This document shows, one piece after another, positions 45,598-53,709 of a stretch of DNA of 64,000 bases. A program made the translations under genes and the position numbers. The stretch's first letter is position 1. Each line of letters begins with the position of its first letter. Source of the stretch: Paracoccaceae bacterium (GTDB lineage: Bacteria > Pseudomonadota > Alphaproteobacteria > Rhodobacterales > Rhodobacteraceae); assembly GCA_006226775.1 (NCBI GenBank), contig SBGD01000018.1, positions 1-64,000 on the forward strand, read 5' to 3'. Under the pieces are notes generated by a model. It had not been told where the DNA came from, ran no database searches, and was given only the letters and a program-made list of their open reading frames with translations.

Positions 45598-46443
45598 ATG
45601 TTCCGCTTTTTCCTCACCGCGATTCTGCTGACCGCCAGCCTGGCCCAGGCCCAGGCCCAGACGCAGGCCCAGTCCCAAAACCGCCGTCCCAGCCATTGCA
45701 TCGCCATCGCCGATGCCGCGCCGGGGCTGCAATACCTGCACCGGGCCTCCTGGTCCGATGCGCTGCCGGACTACACCGTGCGGCTGCACTATATCGACCA
45801 CGCAGCCTTCCTGATCCGCACCCGCGGCGGGCTCAACGTGATCACCGATTTCACCGGCTTCATCGGCACCACAAGGATGATCCCCGACGTGGTCACCATG
45901 AACCACGCCCATGGCTCGCATTTCACCCCCGCGCCCGATCCGGCGATCCGCCATGCGCTCAATGGCTGGGGCGCGGGCTATGGCGAGGGGATCGACCACT
46001 ATCTCGACCTCGGCGAAATGGTGATCCGCAATGTCTCCACCGACATCCGCTCGGGCGGCGGGGTGGAACCCAAGGGCAATTCGATCTTCGTCTTCGAGGT
46101 CGAGGGGCTCTGCATCGGCCACCTTGGTCATTTGCACCATGAGCCCGATGCGGCGCAATATGCCGCCCTCGGGCGGCTCGACGTGGTGATGGCGCCGGTG
46201 GATGGCGGGCTGACCCTGCCGCTGCCGGTGATGATCAAGACGCTGAAGCGGCTGAAAAGCTCGGTGGTGATCCCGATGCACTGGTTCTCGGAATTTGCGC
46301 TCGCGCGCTTTGCCGAGGGCATGGCGGATGAGTTCGACATCCTCGATCCCGGAACCTCCTCGATCGAGGTCAGCCTGGCGACGCTGCCCAACCGTCCCAC
46401 CGTGGTGTTGCTGCGGCCCTCCTGGCTGGTTGACGAAGAGTAG
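45598..46443 (+). CDS. Secreted metallo-beta-lactamase-fold protein with altered metal motif
   Basis: A 281-residue product with a signal peptide, a Gln/Ala run (QAQAQTQAQSQ), and an MBL-like fold: 'HYIDHAAFLIRT', 'VITDFTGFIG', then 'MNHAHGSHFTP' where the usual H.H.DH Asp is Ser (HAHGSH), 'GHLGHLHH' and 'IPMHWFSE'. It resembles the UlaG/L-ascorbate-lactonase-like group. Whether it still binds two metals is open. Single gene with AGGAGG ribosome binding site. Confidence 0.78.
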   Translation: MFRFFLTAILLTASLAQAQAQTQAQSQNRRPSHCIAIADAAPGLQYLHRASWSDALPDYTVRLHYIDHAAFLIRTRGGLNVITDFTGFIGTTRMIPDVVTMNHAHGSHFTPAPDPAIRHALNGWGAGYGEGIDHYLDLGEMVIRNVSTDIRSGGGVEPKGNSIFVFEVEGLCIGHLGHLHHEPDAAQYAALGRLDVVMAPVDGGLTLPLPVMIKTLKRLKSSVVIPMHWFSEFALARFAEGMADEFDILDPGTSSIEVSLATLPNRPTVVLLRPSWLVDEE

Positions 46444-46489
46444 AACCCCGCCGCGCAATGGCGTAGACCGGGCGCGCAGGAGACCCGAC

Positions 46490-47905
46490 ATGCCCGACCT
46501 CGCCCCGGCCGATGCCGCTTTTGCCGCGCGCCTTGCGGCGCAATTGCCCGCCGACACCCTGAGACCGGCCGAGCCGCGCCATCTCGAAGAGCCGCGCGGC
46601 CGCTGGCAGGGCCGGCCCGGGTTTGTCGCCCTGCCGCGCCACACCGGGGAGGTTGCGCAGATCGTCGCCGCCTGCAACGCGGCCCGCGTCGGCCTCGTGC
46701 CCTTCGGCGGCGGCACCGGGCTGGTGGGCGGCCAGGTCCAGCCCGAGGGCCCGCTGCCGCTGGTGCTGTCGCTGGAACGGATGCGCGCCATCCGCGAGGT
46801 CTTTGCCGGCGAGAACACCCTGGTGGCCGAGGCCGGCGCGATCCTCGCCGATGTCCAGGCCGAGGCCGAGCGGGCCGGTCGGCTGTTTCCCCTGTCGCTG
46901 GCCGCCGAGGGCTCGGCCCGGATCGGCGGGTGCCTCTCGACCAATGCCGGCGGCGTCAACGTTTTGCGCTATGGCAATGCCCGGGCGCTGTGCCTGGGGC
47001 TCGAGGCGGTGCTGCCGGACGGTTCGATCTGGCACGGGCTGAAACGGCTCTACAAGGACAACACCGGCTATGATCTGAAACACCTTCTGATGGGCGCCGA
47101 GGGCACGCTCGGCGTGATCACCGCCGCCAGCCTGAAGCTCTCGCCCCGGCCCGCCACCCGCGGCACCGCGCTGATCCAGGTCACCGACCCGGCGGCGGCA
47201 CTGGCCCTGCTGGCCCTGGCACGCGACATCGTCGGCGAGGTGATTTCCGCCTTCGAGCTGATCAGCCGGATGTCGCTGGATTTCCTGGCCGAGAAACTGC
47301 CCGAGATCCGCCAGCCCTTTGCCGAGCGCCCCGCCTGGGTCGTCCTGATCGAGCTTGGCATGGGCCGGGCTGACGACCCGATGCAGGCGCTGGAGACGAT
47401 CTTTGCCGAGGCTCTGGAGCAGGACCTGGCGCAGGACGGGGTGATCGCCCAGAGCGAGGCGCAACGGACAGAGTTCTGGGCCCTGCGCGAGCATATCCCG
47501 CTGGCCAACCGCGCGGTGGGGGCGGTCTTGTCGCATGACATCGCCCTGCCGCTGAGCCTGGTGCCCGAGTTCATTGCCCGCGGCCCCGAGGTACTGCGCG
47601 CCTTCGGCGACCTGAGAATCAATTGTTTCGGCCATTTGGGCGACGGCAACCTGCATTACAACGTCTTTCCCCCGGCGGGGCGGGCCAAGGCCGACTACGC
47701 CGACCAAGGCGCCGATATCCAGCGCGCGGTGCATGACCTCTGCGTCGGGATGGGCGGGTCGTTCAGCGCCGAACACGGCGTCGGGCGGCTGAAGGTGGGC
47801 GATCTCGAACGCTATGGCGATCCGGCGAAACTGGCGGCGATGCGGGCGATCAAGGCGGCGCTCGATCCCGGGGGCATCATGAACCCCGGCGCCGTGCTGC
47901 GCTGA
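46490..47905 (+). CDS. FAD-linked oxidase, D-2-hydroxyacid dehydrogenase type (GlcD/DLD-like)
   Basis: A 471-residue VAO-family flavoenzyme: PP-loop 'PFGGGTGLVGGQ', 'EAGAILADVQ', 'GGCLSTNAGGVNVLRYGNAR', and the C-terminal 'INCFGHLGDGNLHYNVFP' and 'EHGVGRLKV' characteristic of D-lactate / D-2-hydroxyglutarate / glycolate oxidase-like enzymes. The exact substrate cannot be told. The ATG at 46490 has CAGGAGA upstream; the earlier frame is antisense-like. A paired-palindrome element follows. Confidence 0.88.
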   Translation: MPDLAPADAAFAARLAAQLPADTLRPAEPRHLEEPRGRWQGRPGFVALPRHTGEVAQIVAACNAARVGLVPFGGGTGLVGGQVQPEGPLPLVLSLERMRAIREVFAGENTLVAEAGAILADVQAEAERAGRLFPLSLAAEGSARIGGCLSTNAGGVNVLRYGNARALCLGLEAVLPDGSIWHGLKRLYKDNTGYDLKHLLMGAEGTLGVITAASLKLSPRPATRGTALIQVTDPAAALALLALARDIVGEVISAFELISRMSLDFLAEKLPEIRQPFAERPAWVVLIELGMGRADDPMQALETIFAEALEQDLAQDGVIAQSEAQRTEFWALREHIPLANRAVGAVLSHDIALPLSLVPEFIARGPEVLRAFGDLRINCFGHLGDGNLHYNVFPPAGRAKADYADQGADIQRAVHDLCVGMGGSFSAEHGVGRLKVGDLERYGDPAKLAAMRAIKAALDPGGIMNPGAVLR

Positions 47906-47915
47906 GGCCGGGGCG

Positions 47916-47957
47916 CCGATCCATCAATGGATCGGTCCCGATCTGTCAACAGATCGG
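47916..47957. repeat. Paired-palindrome element after FAD oxidase gene
   Basis: CCGATCCATCAATGGATCGG (47916-47935), 2 nt, CCGATCTGTCAACAGATCGG (47938-47957). Same family and orientation as the 29.1-kb copies. It starts 10 nt after the stop codon and so could define the mRNA 3' end. Confidence 0.88.
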
Positions 47958-48030
47958 CCCCGCCCCCGGGCGGCGCGACGATTGCGCCCGGCGTGTTGCG
48001 CTTGGGCAGAACCTGTCTTAGATCACCCCC

Positions 48031-48552
48031 ATGAAACGCCCTATCCTCATCCATCCCGACCCGCGGCTCAAGAAGATCTGCGCGCCGGTGGCCGACCTCT
48101 CGGACGAGTTGCGCCTGCTGGCCGACGACATGCTGGAAACCATGTATGCCGCACCGGGCATCGGGCTGGCGGCGCCGCAGGTGGGGGTGCTGGACCGGCT
48201 GATCGTGCTCGACTGCGAAAAGGACGAGACCGCGCCGCCCAAACCGATGGTGATGTTCAACCCCGAGGTCACCGCCGCCTCGGACGAGACGAACACCTAC
48301 GAGGAAGGCTGCCTGTCGATCCCCGAGCAATATGCCGATGTGACCCGCCCCGCCGGGGTCCAGGTGCGCTGGCTCGACCGCGATGGCGCCCTGCAGGAGC
48401 AGGAGTTCGGTGGCCTTTGGGCGACCTGCGTGCAGCACGAGATCGACCACCTCGACGGCAAGCTCTTCATCGACTATCTCACGCCGCTGAAACGCCAGTT
48501 GATCACCCGCAAGATGCAGAAGCTCAAGCGCGAAAAGGCGCGCGAGGGGTGA
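48031..48552 (+). CDS. def: Peptide deformylase (canonical)
   Basis: A 173-residue deformylase with all three motifs intact: 'GIGLAAPQVG', 'EGCLSIPE' (Cys ligand) and 'QHEIDHLDG' (two His ligands and catalytic Glu). It removes the N-formyl group from nascent proteins. The stop overlaps the second deformylase start by 4 nt. This is the copy most likely to be the housekeeping enzyme, partner of Fmt 1.4 kb downstream. Confidence 0.96.
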   Translation: MKRPILIHPDPRLKKICAPVADLSDELRLLADDMLETMYAAPGIGLAAPQVGVLDRLIVLDCEKDETAPPKPMVMFNPEVTAASDETNTYEEGCLSIPEQYADVTRPAGVQVRWLDRDGALQEQEFGGLWATCVQHEIDHLDGKLFIDYLTPLKRQLITRKMQKLKREKAREG

Positions 48553-49049
48553 GCCTGCGGCCGATCCTGACCTGGCCGGACCCGGTTCTGCGGAAGGTTT
48601 GTGCGCCCGCGACCGGCGCCCTTGGCGCGCTGGTGGATGATCTCTTCGACACCATGTATGCCGCCCCGGGCCGCGGTCTGGCGGCGCCGCAGATCGGCGT
48701 GGCGCTGCGGGTCTTCGTGATCGATTGCGGCTGGAAAGAGGGCGCGCCCGCGCCGCTGGCCTGCATCAACCCCGAGATCCTGGCGGCCTCCGAGGCGCTG
48801 GCCGGTGGCGAGGAGGCGTGTCTCTCGATCCCCGGCGTCGCCGCCGAGGTGCTCCGCCCGGCCGAGATCACCCTGCGGTTCCTCGACCGGGAGGGCGCAG
48901 TGCGCGAGCGGCATCTGACCGGCATCGAGGCGAAATGCGCCCAGCACGAGCTCGATCATCTCGACGGCAAGGTGATCTTCGACCGGCTGCCCCGCGACGC
49001 CGCCGAGCGGCTGGAGACAACCTATCGCGCGGCGCTGCCGATCCGTTGA
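48549..49049 (+). CDS. Peptide deformylase paralogue 2 (variant motifs, probably active)
   Basis: A 166-residue paralogue from a GTG that overlaps the def stop. Motif 1 is 'GRGLAAPQIG' (Arg for the middle Ile/Val), motif 2 'EACLSIPG' (Ala for Gly, Cys kept), motif 3 'QHELDHLDG' intact. Metal ligands and the catalytic Glu are present, so activity is plausible, perhaps with other substrates. The final codons (LPIR) are encoded inside a hairpin that acts as a terminator. Confidence 0.88.
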   Translation: MSLRPILTWPDPVLRKVCAPATGALGALVDDLFDTMYAAPGRGLAAPQIGVALRVFVIDCGWKEGAPAPLACINPEILAASEALAGGEEACLSIPGVAAEVLRPAEITLRFLDREGAVRERHLTGIEAKCAQHELDHLDGKVIFDRLPRDAAERLETTYRAALPIR

Positions 49050-49066
49050 GGGATCGGCGTCTTTTT
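49037..49066 (+). terminator. Terminator formed by a half palindrome element
   Basis: GCCGATCC (49037-49044) pairs with GGATCGGC (49051-49058), followed by GTCTTTTT. The 20 bases from 49038 match, with one change, the reverse complement of the left palindrome at 9947-9966. The stem overlaps the last codons and stop of the second deformylase gene. Confidence 0.8.
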
Positions 49067-49450
49067 CTGCAAGGATCGAGAGCTGCGGCAGGGCCATGGG
49101 CGGAGAGCGCGAAGACGACTGGTTGAAGCGGCGAATATCGCTCAGAGCGGCCCTTCGGTCTGAACCGGGCACAAGCCGCGCATCGACGGGCCGCGGTGCG
49201 GCGATCCAACCTCCCCGCTACAGCGCTTTATGGTTGCCACCCCGCAGAAGCTCCCGGCCTTGCGCTGATACCAGCCATATCGCCGTGCCGTGGGGGCGGC
49301 CCGTCGATGCGCGGCGGCCTGCGGCCTTGAGTCCGCGCGGGGGCTGAGCGCCGGTGGTCGGACTTGGGCCATTCCTGTTCGGCGATCCAGCCTTGGCGCA
49401 TCCCGCATAGGGGCTTGCGGCACACCCATCGCTGGCCTAACTCCGGCCTC
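49067..49450. other. Gene-free gap with an 18-bp inverted repeat
   Basis: This stretch between deformylase 2 and 3 has no convincing gene; frames of up to 83 residues look like GC-driven noise. GCCGCGCATCGACGGGCC (49175-49192) recurs as a perfect inverted copy GGCCCGTCGATGCGCGGC (49298-49315), 105 bp apart. CGGCGATCCA also occurs twice. It may be a decayed insertion or a remnant of an earlier gene. Confidence 0.5.
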
Positions 49451-49942
49451 ATGACTCGCACAGTGATCCCCTGGCCTGACAAGCGCCTGCGCACCCCCGC
49501 CGACCCGGTGAGTGAGATCACCGACGCCCATCGCATCCTCTGGGAGCAGATGATCGATGTCATGGAGGCCATGCCCGGCGTCGGCCTGGCTGCGCCACAA
49601 CTGGGCGAGATGGTCCGCCTGGCCGTCGTCGATGCCTCGGAGGCGCGAGGCAAGGTCATCCGCATGGCCAACCCGGAGGTGCTGCATGCCTCGGTGCAGC
49701 TGCGCGAGCACGAGGAAGCCAGCCCGAACCTGCCCGGCGTCTCGGCCCGGATCAAGCGGCCCCGGGCGGTGACGGTGCGGTTCCTGAACGAACATGGCGA
49801 GATCGAGGAGCGCGACCTGGTCGGCCTCTGGGCGACCTCGGTCCAGCACCAGATCGACCACCTGGAGGGCCGAATGTATTTCGACCGGCTGAGCAAGGTC
49901 AAACGCGACATGCTGCTGCGCAAGGCGAGGAAACTGGCATGA
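49451..49942 (+). CDS. Deformylase-like paralogue 3, catalytic residues lost
   Basis: A 163-residue deformylase homologue with motif 1 intact ('[10 protein letters not shown]'), but motif 2 reads '[10 protein letters not shown]' (no Cys ligand) and motif 3 'QHQIDHLEG' (Gln in place of the catalytic Glu; both His kept). It therefore cannot work as a standard deformylase. The reading frame and the 4-nt overlap with fmt are intact, so it is expressed rather than a pseudogene. A regulatory or binding role is inference. Confidence 0.85.
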   Translation: MTRTVIPWPDKRLRTPADPVSEITDAHRILWEQMIDVMEAMPGVGLAAPQLGEMVRLAVVDASEARGKVIRMANPEVLHASVQLREHEEASPNLPGVSARIKRPRAVTVRFLNEHGEIEERDLVGLWATSVQHQIDHLEGRMYFDRLSKVKRDMLLRKARKLA

Positions 49943-50853
49943 GATTGGTCTTCATGGGCACGCCGGAGTTCTCCGTCCCGGTGCTGGATGCGCTGGTCGA
50001 GGCGGGCCACGAGATCGCCGCGGTCTATTGCCAGCCGCCGCGCCCGGCGGGCCGCGGCAAGAAGGACCGCCCGACACCGGTGCACGCGCGCGCGCAGGCG
50101 CTGGGGCTCGAGGTGCGCCACCCGAAGTCGCTGAAATCCTCGGACGAGCAGGCCGATTTCGCCGCGCTGGACGCCGATCTTGCGGTGGTGGTGGCCTATG
50201 GGCTGATCCTGCCGCAGGCGGTGCTGGATGCGCCGCGCCGGGGCTGTCTCAACATCCATGCCTCGCTCTTGCCACGCTGGCGCGGGGCGGCGCCGATCCA
50301 CCGGGCGATCATGGCCGGGGATGCACAGACCGGCGTCTGCATCATGCAGATGGAGGCCGGGCTCGACACCGGGCCGGTTCTGCTGCGCGAGGCCGAGCCG
50401 ATCGGGCCGCGCGATACCACGGCGCTCTTGCACGACCGGCTGAGCAGCCTGGGCGCAAGGCTGATTGTCGAGGCGCTGGCGCGGCTCGACACCCTGACGC
50501 CCGAGCCGCAGCCCGAACAGGGCGTGACCTATGCCCAGAAGATCGACAAGGCGGAAGCGGCGATCGACTGGACGCGCAGCGCCTCGGAGGTCGACCGCCA
50601 GATCCGCGGATTGTCGCCCTTTCCCGGCGCCTGGACCACGGCGGGCGAAAGCCGGGTGAAATGCCTGATGTCGGAGCTGGCCGCGGGGCAGGGGGCGCCG
50701 GGCCGCGTGCTGGACGCGGCGCTGACCGTGGCCTGCGGCAGCGGCGCGGTGCGGCTTCTGCGCTTGCAGCGGGCGGGCAGGGCGGCGCAGGATGCCGAAA
50801 CCTTCCTGCGCGGCATGGCCTTGCCCGCGGGCACGCAACTGGGAGAGCGCTGA
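49939..50853 (+). CDS. fmt: Methionyl-tRNA formyltransferase
   Basis: A 304-residue protein: '[20 protein letters not shown]', the folate-binding '[18 protein letters not shown]' with catalytic Asn/His/Asp region ('LNIHASLLP', 'GLDTGPVL'), and the C-terminal OB-like tRNA-binding domain. It formylates initiator Met-tRNA using 10-formyl-THF. It overlaps deformylase paralogue 3 by 4 nt and the next small gene by 1 nt. Confidence 0.96.
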   Translation: MRLVFMGTPEFSVPVLDALVEAGHEIAAVYCQPPRPAGRGKKDRPTPVHARAQALGLEVRHPKSLKSSDEQADFAALDADLAVVVAYGLILPQAVLDAPRRGCLNIHASLLPRWRGAAPIHRAIMAGDAQTGVCIMQMEAGLDTGPVLLREAEPIGPRDTTALLHDRLSSLGARLIVEALARLDTLTPEPQPEQGVTYAQKIDKAEAAIDWTRSASEVDRQIRGLSPFPGAWTTAGESRVKCLMSELAAGQGAPGRVLDAALTVACGSGAVRLLRLQRAGRAAQDAETFLRGMALPAGTQLGER

Positions 50854-51089
50854 TGTTTCCGGTCCTGATCGGCACGGTGGTGATTGCCGGCATCGTCGGC
50901 TATGCCGCCGAGAAATCCGGCTTCACCCACAATGGCTATGTCCAGAGCATCATCATCTGCGTCGGCGGGGCGTTCCTGTTCTACTTCGTTCGGGTGATGT
51001 TCGGCATCGGCTTCTCCTCGCCGGGGCTGAACGCCATCCTGTCCTCGATCGGCGCGCTGATCATCGTGCCGACCCATTGGCGCAGGTGA
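50853..51089 (+). CDS. Small membrane protein (78 aa), GlsB/YeaQ-like topology
   Basis: A 78-residue product with three hydrophobic segments ('VLIGTVVIAGIVGYAA', 'SIIICVGGAFLFYFVRVMF', 'LNAILSSIGALIIVPTHW'). The layout recalls the GlsB/YeaQ/YmgE family of small membrane proteins, but the identity is weak. The start overlaps the fmt stop by 1 nt, so it is the last gene of the def-fmt operon. Confidence 0.75.
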   Translation: MFPVLIGTVVIAGIVGYAAEKSGFTHNGYVQSIIICVGGAFLFYFVRVMFGIGFSSPGLNAILSSIGALIIVPTHWRR

Positions 51090-51141
51090 GCGGCGCCCCG
51101 CGTCAGCGGCGACCGCTCCTCCGCCGTTTCCGGCGTCCTCG

Positions 51142-51171
51142 CGAGGAAAGCCCGCAAGGGCTTGAGGAGCG
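51142..51171. repeat. Dispersed 30-bp repeat, copy 1
   Basis: CGAGGAAAGCCCGCAAGGGC followed by TTGAGGAGCG. The second copy at 59590-59619 differs at only three positions. The inner AAGCCC-gcaa-GGGCTT is a palindrome. It sits between the convergent small membrane protein gene and leuA. Confidence 0.7.
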
Positions 51172-51179
51172 ACCTTCGT

Positions 51180-52751
<1,572 letters not shown>

Positions 52752-52786
52752 GATCTTGGCTCTCTTGAAAAGTTCTCCGGAGTTCG

Positions 52787-52837
52787 GGCGCGAACATGCC
52801 TCCTCTGAGCGGTCGCGCCGAAAGGCACGCTCAGAGG
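52787..52837 (-). promoter_or_regulatory. leuA attenuator: mutually exclusive hairpins
   Basis: Hairpin 1: CCTCTGAGCG (minus strand, 52837-52828) pairs perfectly with CGCTCAGAGG (52811-52802); its 5' arm overlaps the leader-peptide stop codon. Hairpin 2: GGCGCGA (52819-52813), in the loop of hairpin 1, pairs with TCGCGCC (52793-52787). Both cannot form in the usual way at the same time. Ribosome stalling at the leucine codons would cover the arm of hairpin 1. No classical T-run follows, so the output may be on translation or Rho access. Confidence 0.65.
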
Positions 52838-52920
52838 CGGACTAGGAGAAGGAGCAGGCCAAGCGACGCCACCGCACGCGGGGTGCGGTTCAGGGTCGCG
52901 ATATGGGCCTTGGTCAACAT
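52831..52920 (-). CDS. leuL: Leucine-rich leader peptide LeuL (29 aa)
   Basis: A 29-residue frame begins 'MLTKAHIATLNRTPRAVA' and ends 'SLGLLLLLVRL'. Five consecutive Leu codons (CTG CTC CTT CTC CTA) lie at 52857-52843, and seven of the last 11 residues are Leu. It ends 79 nt upstream of the leuA ATG. The use of CTT and CTA, rare codons in this GC-rich genome, fits a sensor of leucyl-tRNA. The size and position match leader peptides of amino-acid operons. Confidence 0.82.
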   Translation of the reverse strand: MLTKAHIATLNRTPRAVASLGLLLLLVRL

Positions 52921-52927
52921 GCGCCGG

Positions 52928-52960
52928 ACTATACGCGCCCGGACGTGAATGAAAAGTGTC
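52928..52960 (-). promoter_or_regulatory. Putative leuL/leuA promoter, leaderless start
   Basis: On the minus strand TATAGT (52933-52928) is a good -10 box, 7 nt before the leader ATG. TTTTCA about 16 nt further upstream is a weak -35. If correct, transcription starts at or within 1-2 nt of the leader ATG, giving a leaderless mRNA, as I recall being described for trpL in some alphaproteobacteria. Confidence 0.5.
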
Positions 52961-53025
52961 TTTTTGCCGGTCCGCGCAATTCGGCAACGCTTGATCCGGC
53001 GCGCGCCCTCACTAGATGGCCGGGG

Positions 53026-53709
53026 ATGACGGATGAAACACGAAAGATGCGCGCGCTGGTGATCGGCGCTTCGGGCGGGATCGGTGCGGCGGTTGCGACG
53101 GCACTTGCGGCGCGCGGCGCCGAGGTCGTGGGCCTCTCGCGCTCGGGCGACGGGCTGGACGTGACCGACGAGGCCAGCGTGGCGGCGCACCTGGGCGCGC
53201 AGGAGGGCGCCTTCGACCTGATCTTCGTGGCCACCGGCGCGCTGGAGATCGGGGGCGCCCGGCCGGAAAAGACCATCCGCGACCTGACGCCCGGAGCGAT
53301 GGCGGACCAGTTCGCGCTGAACTGCATCGGCCCGGCGATGGTGCTGAAGCACGGGCTGGCCCTGCTGCCCCGGGACCGGCGGGCGGTCTTCGCGGTGCTC
53401 TCGGCCCGGGTCGGCTCGATCGGCGACAACCGGCTGGGCGGCTGGTATGCCTATCGCACCGCCAAGGCGGCGGTGAACCAGGTGGTGCATAGCGCGGCGA
53501 TCGAGCTGGCGCGGACGCACAGCAAGGCGATCTGCGTGGCGCTGCACCCGGGCACCGTGGCAACGGAATTCACCCGCGATTACCTCGGCCGGCACCCCTC
53601 GGTTACGCCCGGGGAGGCGGCGGACAACCTGCTGTCGGTGATCGACGGGCTGACGCCGGAGGACACCGGCGGGTTCCGCGACTGGGCGGGCAAGGCGGTG
53701 GTCTGGTGA
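53026..53709 (+). CDS. SDR-family oxidoreductase (C-factor-like)
   Basis: A 227-residue short-chain dehydrogenase: 'VIGASGGIGAAVATALAARG' (NAD(P)-binding), 'VATGALE', and the active site 'YAYRTAKAAV' (Y...K). It resembles the CsgA/C-factor group, often found next to photolyase genes in proteobacteria. An ATG at 53047 is an alternative start. It overlaps the photolyase gene by 4 nt (GTGA), so they are coupled. Substrate unknown. Confidence 0.85.
   Translation: MTDETRKMRALVIGASGGIGAAVATALAARGAEVVGLSRSGDGLDVTDEASVAAHLGAQEGAFDLIFVATGALEIGGARPEKTIRDLTPGAMADQFALNCIGPAMVLKHGLALLPRDRRAVFAVLSARVGSIGDNRLGGWYAYRTAKAAVNQVVHSAAIELARTHSKAICVALHPGTVATEFTRDYLGRHPSVTPGEAADNLLSVIDGLTPEDTGGFRDWAGKAVVW

Noticed and set aside
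49096-49347. An 83-residue frame in the gap between deformylase 2 and 3
   Set aside because: No ribosome binding site, no hydrophobic or domain pattern, and the frame covers the inverted repeat.
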